Source: Nisaea acidiphila (lineage in GTDB: Bacteria > Pseudomonadota > Alphaproteobacteria > Thalassobaculales > Thalassobaculaceae). Taken from it: a DNA stretch of 64,000 nt. Both the position numbers and the translations under genes were made by a program. The stretch lies in contig NZ_CP102480.1 of the NCBI RefSeq assembly GCF_024662015.1, positions 2,576,501 to 2,640,500 on the forward strand, given 5' to 3'. Each line of letters begins with the position of its first letter. The first letter of the stretch is position 1. Shown piece by piece: positions 36,088 through 44,802 of the stretch. Under the pieces are notes generated by a model. That model saw only the letters and a list, made by a program, of their open reading frames with translations. It was not told the DNA's origin and did not search any database.

Positions 36088-36699
36088 TCAGGACGGCGGT
36101 TGGGTTTCCTTCATGGACGGCCGCTCGGAGAAATTCGCGTACCATGCGGCAAGCGACGGGTAGCTCTCGCGCCAGCCCATGTCGCCATAGCGGAAGTCGA
36201 GATAGCCGCAGGCGCAGGCCACCGCGATGATGCCCGCATCGACCCGGTCCCCAAAGGACGCCGCTTCGCCGTCGAGCGCCTTCAGCGCGCCCTCGACCTT
36301 CTTCATCTGGCCGTCGACCCAGTCGTCCCACTGTTTTTCGGCCGGCCGCAGGCCGCGTTCGTAGCGCGCATTGACCGCGGCATCCATCAGGCCCTCGGCG
36401 GTGGCCTCCAGCCGCAGTACGTCCCAGCGCGCCTCGCCGTCCGCCGGATAATAGCCGCAGTCCGGCGCAAGCGAGGCGAGATACTGGGTGATGATCCGGG
36501 AATCGTAGAGCGGCTTGCCGTTATCCATCACCAGCGTCGGGATCTTGGTCACCGGGTTGGCGGCGGCGAGCTCGGGACTCTGGTCGACGACGGATGTGGC
36601 GACCTTCGCGAACTCCACCTTATCCTCGAGCCCGAGCTCTTTCAGATGGACCAGCACCTTCCGCACGAAGGGCGAGGCGGGGGAATAGATCAGTTTCAT
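36088..36699 (-). CDS. glutathione S-transferase family protein
   Basis: 203 aa. N-terminal thioredoxin-like domain (IYSPASPFVRKVLVHLKELG, with the Ser of SPFVRK at the catalytic site, and NPVTKIPTLVMDNGKPLYDS for glutathione binding), then the helical C domain (WDVLRLEATAEGLMDAAVNA). The family conjugates glutathione or handles thiol metabolites. It is upstream of the cupin gene in the same unit and 72 bp downstream of gloB, giving a small glutathione-related cluster. Confidence 0.9.
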   Translation of the reverse strand: MKLIYSPASPFVRKVLVHLKELGLEDKVEFAKVATSVVDQSPELAAANPVTKIPTLVMDNGKPLYDSRIITQYLASLAPDCGYYPADGEARWDVLRLEATAEGLMDAAVNARYERGLRPAEKQWDDWVDGQMKKVEGALKALDGEAASFGDRVDAGIIAVACACGYLDFRYGDMGWRESYPSLAAWYANFSERPSMKETQPPS

Positions 36700-36771
36700 G
36701 CGTTTTCGCTCCCTTGCATGATCCGGTTCCGGGAACCGGTCTTTTTAGACGCGTCGACTCAGACGCCGGGG

Positions 36772-37542
36772 TCAGAAATTGTCCTTGCGCTTACGGACCT
36801 CCGCGAAGACCGCGACCGGGTCGGCGCCCTCCATGCCGACGGCGGCGGCCAGCGCGGGGCTGTCCGCGCGCAGGAAAGGATTGGTGTCGAGCTCGTCGCC
36901 GATGGTCGACGGCACCGTCGGCTGGCCGTCGGCGCGCAGCCGGTCGATCTCCGAGGCTTGGGCCTGCAGCTTGGCATTCTCGCCGTCGACCGAGAGGGCG
37001 AAGCGGGCGTTCGACTGGGTATATTCGTGACCGCAATAGATCCGGGTCGCAGGCGGCAGGGCTCGCAGCTTCTTCAGCGAGCTCCACATCTGTTCCATGG
37101 TGCCCTCGAAGACCCGGCCGCAGCCGAGCACGAAGAGCGTATCGCCGGAAAGCAGGATGTCGGAATCCGGGAAGAAGAACGCGATATGGCCGCTGGTATG
37201 GCCCGGTGTCTCGAAGATCTCGGCCTTGTGCCCGGCGAAGTCGAAGCTGTCGCCCTCGGCGAGCGTGATGTCCATGCCGGCGATCCGTGCGGTTTCCGAT
37301 TTCGGGCCGGCCAGTTTGCAGCCGTATTTCGCTCGCACCGCCTCGTTGCCTTCCGTGTGGTCGCCGTGATGGTGGGTATTGATGATCAGGTCGGCTTTCC
37401 AGCCGCGAGCCTCCAGGGCCTCGATGACCGGAGCGGCAGCGCCCGGATCGACCACGGCGGTGGAGCCGCTGTCGGCGTCGTGTAGCAGGTAAACGTAATT
37501 ATCGGATCGGGCGGGGACCAGCACGACATCCAGCTTGGACAT
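36772..37542 (-). CDS. gloB: hydroxyacylglutathione hydrolase (glyoxalase II)
   Basis: 256 aa. MBL fold with the glyoxalase II metal motif INTHHHGDHTEGN, VFVLGCGRVFEGT and the C-terminal YCGHEYTQSNARFAL that binds glutathione. It hydrolyses S-lactoylglutathione to lactate and glutathione in methylglyoxal detoxification. It is divergent from a methyltransferase gene 114 bp away and followed on the same strand by the GST and cupin genes. Confidence 0.93.
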   Translation of the reverse strand: MSKLDVVLVPARSDNYVYLLHDADSGSTAVVDPGAAAPVIEALEARGWKADLIINTHHHGDHTEGNEAVRAKYGCKLAGPKSETARIAGMDITLAEGDSFDFAGHKAEIFETPGHTSGHIAFFFPDSDILLSGDTLFVLGCGRVFEGTMEQMWSSLKKLRALPPATRIYCGHEYTQSNARFALSVDGENAKLQAQASEIDRLRADGQPTVPSTIGDELDTNPFLRADSPALAAAVGMEGADPVAVFAEVRKRKDNF

Positions 37543-37656
37543 GACCTTCGCTCCTCTGGCGGGGGATAGGGTGGGCGGACCGTAGCATCAACCTTTTGAC
37601 GCGGCCAAGCGGCGCACTATGATCCCTTCGCGACAAGTGAACTGCCGGCTTGGAAC

Positions 37657-38439
37657 ATGTTCAACGACGCCGTCGATCTCTGGGATTTTTACGGCACGCG
37701 CGTGGGGCAGGTCGCCCGCCGCATGATCCGCCGCCGTATCCGCGAGCTGTGGCCGAACACCAGGGGCGAGACCGTCCTCGGGCTCGGCTACGCCACGCCG
37801 TTCCTGCGTCCGTTCCGGGACGAGGCGGAGCGGGTGATCGCCATCATGCCATCGCAGCAGGGCGTGCTGCACTGGCCGCGCGACGGAAAGGGCCTGGTCT
37901 GCCTCGCCGACGAGGCGGAGCTGCCGCTGCAGGATGTCTCGGTCGACCGGGTGCTGCTGGTTCATGCGGTGGAATGCACCGAGCAGCTCCGCGCGATGCT
38001 GCAGGAGGTCTGGCGGGTGCTCGCGGGCAACGGCAAGGTCCTGGTGGTGGTGCCGAACCGGCGCGGAATCTGGGCCCGACTGGACCGCACGCCGTTCGGG
38101 CACGGGCATCCCTATTCGCCGTCCCAGCTCTCGCGGCTGCTGAAGGACAATATGTTCGCACCCTCCTTGACGGCGCACGCCCTCTACATGCCGCCCTCGA
38201 ATTCGCCGCTTCTGCTGCGCTCCGCGCCGGCCGTGGAAAAACTCGGGGAGCGCTGGTTCAACCGCTTTTCCGGTGTGGTATTGATCGAGGCAACGAAGCA
38301 GATCTATGCCCGTCCGAAAGGCCGGGCGGTGCGCATTCGCCAGTTGCTGCCGATCCCCGGCAGGAGGGTTCCGGCCCTCAATGCCGCCGGGAGCAGCAGA
38401 GGCGTAGCGTTCGGATACCAAGGGAGGACAGAGAAATGA
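37657..38439 (+). CDS. class I SAM-dependent methyltransferase
   Basis: 260 aa. The SAM-binding fold is in the N-terminal half: ETVLGLGYATPFLRPF (motif I), then LPLQDVSVDRVLLVHAVECT (motif II and the acidic loop) and EVWRVLAGNGKVLVVVPNR. Substrate unknown; the family includes quinone, tRNA and small-molecule methyltransferases, and this one resembles the unnamed methyltransferases linked to gloB in alphaproteobacteria. It is divergent from gloB and overlaps the next start (ATGA). Confidence 0.8.
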   Translation: MFNDAVDLWDFYGTRVGQVARRMIRRRIRELWPNTRGETVLGLGYATPFLRPFRDEAERVIAIMPSQQGVLHWPRDGKGLVCLADEAELPLQDVSVDRVLLVHAVECTEQLRAMLQEVWRVLAGNGKVLVVVPNRRGIWARLDRTPFGHGHPYSPSQLSRLLKDNMFAPSLTAHALYMPPSNSPLLLRSAPAVEKLGERWFNRFSGVVLIEATKQIYARPKGRAVRIRQLLPIPGRRVPALNAAGSSRGVAFGYQGRTEK

Positions 38440-38753
38440 TCGTGATTGCCGTCAACCTCGTGGTCGATGCAGCCGACGCGGACGCGTTCGAGACCCGTTT
38501 GCGCAAGCATGCCGCCAACAGCCTGACCCAGCCTGGCTGCAAGGGCTTCCTCGTTGCCCGCGACCAGGAGAATGCGGGCAGTTTCCATCTCTGGGAAAGC
38601 TATGACGACATGGATGCGTTCGAGGAACACAAGAACGCGGGCTTCATGGCCGATTTCCGGGAGTATTCGACGCCGCTGGTCAAGGAGCGCCACCTCGCGA
38701 TCTGCGACCTGGTGCCCGGCGGCGTGGCCGAGCACGAGGGTCTGGTCGTTTAG
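38436..38753 (+). CDS. antibiotic biosynthesis monooxygenase (ABM) family protein
   Basis: 105 aa from ATG 38436, with AGGGAGG upstream and overlapping the methyltransferase stop. The dimeric alpha-beta barrel pattern is seen in VNLVVDAADADAFETRLRKH, then GCKGFLVARDQENAGSFHLW and ESYDDMDAFEEHKNAGFM. Such proteins are quinol monooxygenases (YgiN-like) or haem-degrading relatives; activity here is undetermined. Confidence 0.82.
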   Translation: MIVIAVNLVVDAADADAFETRLRKHAANSLTQPGCKGFLVARDQENAGSFHLWESYDDMDAFEEHKNAGFMADFREYSTPLVKERHLAICDLVPGGVAEHEGLVV

Positions 38754-38948
38754 ACACGGCCTTTCTCATCCCGCACTTTGCAGCGCGGCAGGCGCCGATT
38801 TCCGCCTGCCGGTCATCAGCTTGCTTGAATTCGCCGTCCGCCGCCGCTATTGCTGTCCGCCGCGCCGAAATCGGGGTTTCGGCGTTGCACGGTTTCTTTC
38901 GCCGGCGGTTTTGAGGCTGGCCCCTGCTTGGATTGGAAGGCACGTCCG

Positions 38949-39740
38949 GTGAGCACGCTCGATGACTTGAGGCGCGAGATCGACGGGATCGACGAGGCCC
39001 TGCACGATCTGCTCATGCGCCGCGTCGAGATCGGCAAGCAGGTCGCCGAGGCCAAGGGCGGCGACCGCGGCCCCTATTTCCGTCCCGGCCGCGAGGCACA
39101 GATCATCCGCCGCCTCGTCGCACGCAACGAATCCTTTCTGAACGTGCCCACGCTGATCCGCTTCTGGCGCGAGATCCTGAGCGCGAACCTCAATATGCAG
39201 ACCCACGTCCACGCGGCCGTCTTCATGGCGGAAGGGGCGGAGAGGGTCTACGACCTGGCGCGCGACCATTGCGGTATCTCGGCATCGATCGAGTGCATGG
39301 ACGGCGCCGGCAAGGTGCTGGACGCGGTGTCGTCCGGCGCGGCGACGCTCGGCGTGCTTCCGGGCGTTGCGATGAAGGCTGCGCGATGGTGGCCGCTTCT
39401 GCTTTCCGACAGGGCAGAAGGTATGGCGCCGCGCATCATTGCGCGGCTTCCTTTTTGTGAGACCGGTCCCGAGGCCGGGATCAACGGTTTTGCGGGCGAT
39501 GCCTTCATTGTCGCGGCGCAGGAGCCGGAGGAGTCCGGAGAGGACCGGACGCTCTTCGCGGTCGAGACCGGCCACGCCGTCGACGGCGAAATCCTCGACG
39601 AGGCGGACGGCTTCAGGTTGGTCGAGCAGGCGGGCTTCCTCGAGGCTCCCGAAGGTCTGGAACGACATATGGGCGGCCGCGAAGGCGAGGTGCCCTATTA
39701 CCGCATCGGCGCTTACGCGGCCCCGGTTCACGCCGGATGA
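38949..39740 (+). CDS. chorismate mutase (AroQ) with a C-terminal prephenate-dehydratase-like domain
   Basis: 263 aa from GTG 38949 (GGAAGG eight bases upstream). Residues about 1-85 are an AroQ chorismate mutase: LDDLRREIDGIDEALHDLLM, then RVEIGKQVAEAK and RFWREILSANL. The rest (about 90-263) looks like a degenerate prephenate dehydratase/periplasmic-binding fold without the usual TRF motif, so dehydratase activity is doubtful and a regulatory role is likely. It converts chorismate to prephenate. hisC and the prephenate dehydrogenase follow in the same direction, giving an aromatic amino acid operon. Confidence 0.85.
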   Translation: MSTLDDLRREIDGIDEALHDLLMRRVEIGKQVAEAKGGDRGPYFRPGREAQIIRRLVARNESFLNVPTLIRFWREILSANLNMQTHVHAAVFMAEGAERVYDLARDHCGISASIECMDGAGKVLDAVSSGAATLGVLPGVAMKAARWWPLLLSDRAEGMAPRIIARLPFCETGPEAGINGFAGDAFIVAAQEPEESGEDRTLFAVETGHAVDGEILDEADGFRLVEQAGFLEAPEGLERHMGGREGEVPYYRIGAYAAPVHAG

Positions 39741-39800
39741 TCCTTCCGGCCACCGGCCGGTCAGCAGCCCGTTCCCGTTTCCAGATGAATTGACGATCCG

Positions 39801-40907
39801 ATGTCCACGATCAAACCGAAATCCTCCATCGCGACCATGGTCTCCTACACGCCGAACCATGGCGGGGCGAAAAAACCCGGCAAGGTGATCCGGCTTTCCG
39901 CCAACGAAGGCGCGCTCGGCATGAGCCCGAAGGCGCTCGCGGCCATGCACAGCGCCGATCCCGACCTGCACCGGTACCCGGCGCTCGGCGCCAGCCGCCT
40001 CGCCGAGGCGGTCGGGCGGCGCAACGGTATCGATCCGGCGCGGATCGTTTTCGGTTGCGGCTCCGACGAGCTGATCCAGGTGCTTTGCCTCGCTTATCTC
40101 GAACCGGGCGACGAGGCGATCTACACGCAATACGGATTTCTGGTCTATCCGATGGCGACGCGGATCGCCGGCGGTGTGCCCGTGGTGGCGCCCGACGACG
40201 AATACACCGTCTCCGTCGATGCGATCCTGAACGCAGTCACGGCGCGGACGCGGATGGTGTTCCTCGCGAATCCGAACAACCCGACCGGGACCTACATCCC
40301 GCAGGAGGAGGTGAAGCGCCTCAGGGCCGGGCTCAGGGACGACATCCTGCTCGTGCTCGATGCCGCTTATTGCGAATACGTAACGAAAAACGACTACGAC
40401 AGTGGGATCGAGATGGTCGAGAGCCATGACAATGTGGTCATGCTGCGCACCTTCTCGAAACTCTACGGCATGGCCGGCCTCCGGCTTGGCTGGGCCTACG
40501 GTCCGAAGGAGATCGCCGCGACGCTGGAAAGCATCAAGCAGCCGTTCGGCGTGAACTCGCTCGCCATCGCGGCCGGGATCGCCGCGGTCGAGGATCTCGC
40601 CTTCCAGGAGGCCGTTTTGGAGAGCAACAACAAATGGCTTCCCTGGTCGGTCGAGAAGTTCACCGAGCTGGGGCTCGAGGCGCTGCCGACGGTGACCAAC
40701 TTCCTGATGCTCCGCTTCCCGGAGACGGACGGAAAGACGGCCGAGGACGCCCGCCGGTTCCTGGCGGAGCGGAACATTCTGGTGCGCGAGATGGCGGGCT
40801 ACGGTGCGCCGGACACGGTGCGGCTCTCCATCGGCACTGGTGAGGAAATGCGCGACGTGGTCGACGCTCTGGCGGACTTCCTCGGCAAGGAAAGGCCGGC
40901 ATCATGA
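39801..40907 (+). CDS. hisC: histidinol-phosphate aminotransferase
   Basis: 368 aa, aspartate-aminotransferase fold I. The PLP Lys is in RTFSKLYGMAGLRLGW, the NPNNPTGTYIP loop and DAAYCEYV provide cofactor contacts. In this operon (chorismate mutase, hisC, prephenate dehydrogenase) the enzyme probably also transaminates phenylpyruvate or 4-hydroxyphenylpyruvate/prephenate, as several HisC enzymes do. It starts 60 bp after the mutase and overlaps the dehydrogenase by 4 bp. Confidence 0.92.
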   Translation: MSTIKPKSSIATMVSYTPNHGGAKKPGKVIRLSANEGALGMSPKALAAMHSADPDLHRYPALGASRLAEAVGRRNGIDPARIVFGCGSDELIQVLCLAYLEPGDEAIYTQYGFLVYPMATRIAGGVPVVAPDDEYTVSVDAILNAVTARTRMVFLANPNNPTGTYIPQEEVKRLRAGLRDDILLVLDAAYCEYVTKNDYDSGIEMVESHDNVVMLRTFSKLYGMAGLRLGWAYGPKEIAATLESIKQPFGVNSLAIAAGIAAVEDLAFQEAVLESNNKWLPWSVEKFTELGLEALPTVTNFLMLRFPETDGKTAEDARRFLAERNILVREMAGYGAPDTVRLSIGTGEEMRDVVDALADFLGKERPAS

Positions 40908-41878
40908 GCTCGGACCAGTTCCCGCAGGACGAGCCGCTCTTCCGGCGGCTCGCGGTCATCGGCTGCGGCAATATCGGCTCCTCCGTCGTCCGCGCGGTGC
41001 GTGCCGCCGGCAACGGGGCAGCCCATGTCGCGGTCTTCGATCCTGATCCGGAAGTTCGGGCCCGGGTGCGCGAACTCGGGATCGCGGATTCCGTCCAAGA
41101 CAGTCTGGCCGGTGCGGTGGAAGGCGCGGACTGTGTCGTGCTCTGCTCCCCGGTTCGCACCTACGGAGCGATCACGAGGGAAATGGGCCCTCATCTCGCC
41201 GAGGGCGCGATCCTGACCGATGTCGGTTCTGTGAAGATGGCGGTGGTCAAAGACGTTGCGCCGGAGGTGCCGGAACGCGTCCATTTCGTGCCGGGCCACC
41301 CGGTGGCCGGCACGGAGAAGTCGGGCCCGGATGCCGGTTTTGCGGAGCTGTTTCATGGCCGGTACTGGCTGCTGACGCCGGAGGAGGGCACGGATGCCGG
41401 GGCGGTCGCCCGGGTCGAGGCGCTCTGGTCCCGCGTCGGCGCCATCGTCGAGGTGATGGATGCCGCCTATCACGACAAGGTTCTGGCTCTCACCTCGCAC
41501 CTGCCGCACTTGATCGCCTACACCATCGTCGGGACCGCTTTCGACGTAGAGGAGCAGGAACGACAGGACGTGATCCGGTTCTCCGCCGGCGGCTTTCGGG
41601 ATTTTACCCGCATCGCCGGCTCGGACCCGACCATGTGGCGCGATATCTTCCTCACCAACAAGGACGCGGTGCTGGAGATGCTGCAGCGCTTCACCGAGGA
41701 CCTGACCGCGCTCCAGCGGCAGATCCGCTACGGGGAAGGCGACAAGCTGTTCGACTTTTTCAGCCGCACGCGCGACGTGCGCCGCCGCGTCGTGGAGGCG
41801 CATCAGGAAGGCACCAGTCCCTGGGGGCCGGACGCCAATGGCGGCAAGCCGGCTTCAGAAGGCGGGGATCCGGAATAG
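40904..41878 (+). CDS. tyrA: prephenate/arogenate dehydrogenase
   Basis: 324 aa. NAD(P) motif LAVIGCGNIGSSVVRAVRAA, then the active-site GHPVAGTEKSGPDAGF with the catalytic His, and the helical C domain with SHLPHLIAYTIVGTAF. It makes 4-hydroxyphenylpyruvate or tyrosine. Coupled to hisC by ATGA overlap. Its end overlaps the convergent DUF2125 gene by 24 bp. Whether prephenate or arogenate is preferred is not visible. Confidence 0.9.
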   Translation: MSSDQFPQDEPLFRRLAVIGCGNIGSSVVRAVRAAGNGAAHVAVFDPDPEVRARVRELGIADSVQDSLAGAVEGADCVVLCSPVRTYGAITREMGPHLAEGAILTDVGSVKMAVVKDVAPEVPERVHFVPGHPVAGTEKSGPDAGFAELFHGRYWLLTPEEGTDAGAVARVEALWSRVGAIVEVMDAAYHDKVLALTSHLPHLIAYTIVGTAFDVEEQERQDVIRFSAGGFRDFTRIAGSDPTMWRDIFLTNKDAVLEMLQRFTEDLTALQRQIRYGEGDKLFDFFSRTRDVRRRVVEAHQEGTSPWGPDANGGKPASEGGDPE

Positions 41879-42940
41879 GGTAAAGGGTCCGGCGCTCACC
41901 CGCCCGTCCTGGGCGGCGACCGGCAGGCTGACGATCCGCGTGCCGTCGGACGGGCTGGTACGGCTGAAGGCGGCAAGCACGAGCTTGGCGATCTCTGCCG
42001 CGTCCTGCTTCATGTGACCTGCCTTGACGAGGTCCTGTATGGCCTCGTCGAACCCTTTCACTTCAAGCGTTCCCGCACCTTCGGGGCGCAGCAGCGGGTC
42101 GAGCGCCAGGGTCGCGTTGAGCCGGAGCCCGACCGGATCCATTGCGAGCGTGAAACGGTTGATGTCGAGGGTGCCGCCGCTGTCCCGCCAGAGGGCGAGA
42201 TCGTCGCTGCCGGTACCGTTGAGTGCGCCTCTCAGGGTCGCTTCCAGGGCAAGCGCCGCATGCTCCGCCCGTGTTCCAAGAGTGGAAAGGATGGGACTCT
42301 CGACCCGGGTCGCCGTCAGATTCAGGACTGCGGAGGCGTCCGTGTGATCGCCGATCTCTTCCGCCTGATCGATGGTGAGCGATGCGGCGGTAAAGCGGGC
42401 AGCGTCCCTTGGTCCCTTGCCGTCGCCGGCCCGCTCCGAGGTGATCTGACCGCCGAACGCGGTCAGCCGTGCATGTTCAAGGATGCCGGAGCCGTAGAAA
42501 CGCGTGTCGAGCTGGCTGCGAGGCGCTGCAACCATGGTAACCAAAGTGTCCTGATCGAGATTGCGTTGCGTCGCGGTGACGTCGGATTCCGCGGTGAGCG
42601 TGTAATCCAGCGGGGCCCAGGGTTTTGCCACGGCGCGCAATGCGCCGAGCGACACCGCTTCTTCCAGTCGGCCGCGTGTCCGCTTGTAGGAGACGTCGCG
42701 GGCGAGAATCGACATCTCGAACGGGAAGCCTTCGAAGCGCAGGTCCCGATATGCGATCTCGTTGCCGCGCGCCTTTTCCTCCGCCGCCCAGTCCTGGATC
42801 TTGCCTTCGAGCCAGTAGGCGGCGGCGAACCAGTTGCCGACATAGGTCAGCACCGCAAGCGCGACGACGAAGGAGAGAACGGTACCGATGCGTCTCTGGC
42901 GCTTGTGCGGCGGCGGTGTCGGAATTAAGTCGGAACTCAT
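41855..42940 (-). CDS. DUF2125 domain-containing protein
   Basis: 361 aa from ATG 42940 (a TTG at 42949 is in frame). One N-terminal membrane helix (about residues 19-41) and a long beta-rich periplasmic part with YRDLRFEGFPFEMSILARDV near its start, the typical alphaproteobacterial DUF2125 pattern. The fold is probably AsmA/TamB-related, suggesting a role in envelope lipid handling, but this is inference. It converges on tyrA and is divergent from the cyclotransferase gene. Confidence 0.85.
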   Translation of the reverse strand: MSSDLIPTPPPHKRQRRIGTVLSFVVALAVLTYVGNWFAAAYWLEGKIQDWAAEEKARGNEIAYRDLRFEGFPFEMSILARDVSYKRTRGRLEEAVSLGALRAVAKPWAPLDYTLTAESDVTATQRNLDQDTLVTMVAAPRSQLDTRFYGSGILEHARLTAFGGQITSERAGDGKGPRDAARFTAASLTIDQAEEIGDHTDASAVLNLTATRVESPILSTLGTRAEHAALALEATLRGALNGTGSDDLALWRDSGGTLDINRFTLAMDPVGLRLNATLALDPLLRPEGAGTLEVKGFDEAIQDLVKAGHMKQDAAEIAKLVLAAFSRTSPSDGTRIVSLPVAAQDGRVSAGPFTLFRIPAF

Positions 42941-42976
42941 CTGCTGCAACTGCTTTTCAGGGTGACGGCCAAGGAT

Positions 42977-43603
42977 ATGACCTCCGAATGTGGCGATCTA
43001 TGGGTATTCGGTTACGGCTCGCTGATGTGGCGGCCCGGCTTCGACTATCTGGAGCGGGTTCCGGCCCGGCTCAATGGCTATCACCGCGATTTCTGCGTCT
43101 GGTCGCATCGTTACCGCGGTACGCCGGAAAAACCCGGTCTGGTGCTCGGCCTCGATCGCGGCGGCTCGTGCAGGGGTATCGCCTACCGGGTCGCCGACGG
43201 CAAGAAAGAAGAGGTCCTCGCTTATCTGCATGAACGCGAGATGATCACGGGGGTCTACGCGCCGCGCATCCTTCCGGTTGCCGTACCGGAATCGGGCCGG
43301 CAAGTGGCGGCGCAGGCCTATGTCGTCGATCGCAGCCACGCCCAGTATGCAGCCGGTCTGACGCCGGAAGAGCGGGCGGCACTGATTCTCCAGGGCCACG
43401 GTACCGCGGGCCCGGGCCGGGATTATCTTGCAAACACGGTCGGCCACCTCGCGGAGCTCGGTCTCACTGACCGGCGATTGTCGCATCTGCTCGCGCTCGT
43501 GGACGGGATGCTGGCAGGCACCTTGCCGGTCCCGGTGCCGCCCGCCGGTCCTCCGGCGCATCCGGCCAACCGACCGGGCGCGCGGCCCGATACCGCGATC
43601 TGA
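42977..43603 (+). CDS. gamma-glutamylcyclotransferase (ChaC-like)
   Basis: 208 aa from ATG 42977 (AAGGAT immediately upstream; a GTG at 42962 is possible). VFGYGSLMWRPGFDY is the substrate-binding motif of the GGCT/ChaC fold, and EREMITGVYAPRIL carries the catalytic Glu region. ChaC enzymes split glutathione into 5-oxoproline and Cys-Gly. With gloB and the GST about 6 kb away this supports active glutathione metabolism, though they are not one operon. It ends 4 bp from the convergent NUDIX stop. Confidence 0.88.
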   Translation: MTSECGDLWVFGYGSLMWRPGFDYLERVPARLNGYHRDFCVWSHRYRGTPEKPGLVLGLDRGGSCRGIAYRVADGKKEEVLAYLHEREMITGVYAPRILPVAVPESGRQVAAQAYVVDRSHAQYAAGLTPEERAALILQGHGTAGPGRDYLANTVGHLAELGLTDRRLSHLLALVDGMLAGTLPVPVPPAGPPAHPANRPGARPDTAI

Positions 43604-43607
43604 GGTC

Positions 43608-44456
43608 TCAGACGTTCCGAAGCCGCAATCCGTTGGCGAGCTCGAAATAATCCGGATGGTCCGGGGCGATGAAGCCGTGGCGCAGCAGGAAATCGATGAT
43701 CGCGAGATTGCAGTTGTACTTGAAGGCGCCCGGTTCGCTCTCGACGATGCGCATCACCTCGCCGACCGGCAGCAATTCGAAACTCTCGACCTCGCCGTCC
43801 ACCGCCTCCGGCACGAAGTCCGGGTCGAGCTCGAGATCGTAGGTGTAGAACATGTGCCGCCGGAGCCCGGCCGGAACCGCCATCCGGTAACTGATGACTC
43901 CGGTCGGCCGGGCCGTCGCGGCGATTTCCGCCGGAATGCCGGCTTCTTCGGCGCATTCCTTCAGCAGATTGTCGAAGGCCGAGATGCCGGCCGGATGACC
44001 GCCCGCGACCATATTGTCCAGCTTGCCGGGATAGGTCGCCTTGTCCCGCGCCCGGCGCGCAACCCACATGAAGGTGCCGTCCATCCGACGGACGATGCCG
44101 TTCAGGTGGAAGCCCTTGTTCACGATCCCGAACTCGGTGGCGACGCCGCGGTCGATGACGGCCAGCGGCTCGGCGTCCGGGTGGGTCAGCACGGGATAGA
44201 ACTCGCCGCGCGCCCTGGCGGCCAGTCCTGCTTCGCGCAATCGTTCCGAAACCTCAGCGAGCTTTTTGCTCACGTCTTCGAACGGGCCCGCCGGAAGGGC
44301 GAGACCGGAGCCATTTTCCGAGAAACCGCACTGGAGCAGTTTGTCCGCGATGGCATGCGGCACCATGCCGACCTCGGAAGCGCCGATCGACCAGGAACGG
44401 TAATCCTCAGGATTGTGCGCGTTGCAGATCCTAAGATGATGCAGATAGCCGCTCAT
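43608..44456 (-). CDS. NUDIX hydrolase with DUF4743 domain
   Basis: 282 aa. The N-terminal DUF4743 part (about 1-115) ends near NKGFHLNGIVRRMDGTFMWV, and the NUDIX box is GGHPAGISAFDNLLKECAEEAGIP in two halves, with KECAEEAG the metal-binding core. This two-domain layout is that of the thiamine-diphosphate pyrophosphatase part of fungal Tnr3 proteins and bacterial relatives. Cleaning of oxidised or damaged thiamine phosphates is the best guess. Confidence 0.85.
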   Translation of the reverse strand: MSGYLHHLRICNAHNPEDYRSWSIGASEVGMVPHAIADKLLQCGFSENGSGLALPAGPFEDVSKKLAEVSERLREAGLAARARGEFYPVLTHPDAEPLAVIDRGVATEFGIVNKGFHLNGIVRRMDGTFMWVARRARDKATYPGKLDNMVAGGHPAGISAFDNLLKECAEEAGIPAEIAATARPTGVISYRMAVPAGLRRHMFYTYDLELDPDFVPEAVDGEVESFELLPVGEVMRIVESEPGAFKYNCNLAIIDFLLRHGFIAPDHPDYFELANGLRLRNV

Positions 44457-44484
44457 CTCGTGGGTTCTCCTATCGCCGGACGGC

Positions 44485-44802
44485 TCAGGAAAAGCGCTTT
44501 TCCGTGACCAGTACCGAGGTGACCGAGACCATGTTCCGCAGCAGCGCGGCCGCGTGGTCGCGCTGGGAGTCGGTCAGGCCCTGCACCTGCAAGTCGATGG
44601 TGAGCTCGTCCCGGCGCCGTCCGCCGAGATCGCTGTGCCAGCGGGTCGGGATCAGGCCGAGTTTGGCGAAGAGTTCCAGCACGCGCGGCATGACCGACGG
44701 TTCGGCCGAAGCCTGCACGGAGAAGCAGGCCGTCACCTCCGCATCGGCGGGCGTGTCGGACAAATTCGGGTGAAAAGATTGAGACGCAACAACGTCTTGC
44801 AT
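44485..44802 (-). CDS. ACT-like domain protein
   Basis: 105 aa. The central part VTACFSVQASAEPSVMPRVL, LELFAKLGLIPTRWHSDLGG and LTIDLQVQGLTDSQRDHAAA follow the beta-alpha-beta-beta-alpha-beta order of an ACT domain, close in length to the small regulatory subunits of acetolactate synthase (IlvM-type). There is no ilvB partner nearby. Such proteins bind amino acids. The Shine-Dalgarno GGAG lies 10 nt upstream, inside a leader that can bury it (see 44803-44916). The NUDIX gene lies 28 bp downstream on the same strand and may be in the same message. Confidence 0.68.
   Translation of the reverse strand: MQDVVASQSFHPNLSDTPADAEVTACFSVQASAEPSVMPRVLELFAKLGLIPTRWHSDLGGRRRDELTIDLQVQGLTDSQRDHAAALLRNMVSVTSVLVTEKRFS

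Noticed and set aside
42962-42976. Longer GTG start for the gamma-glutamylcyclotransferase
   Set aside because: No ribosome site before the GTG, whereas AAGGAT precedes the ATG at 42977; the difference is only five residues.
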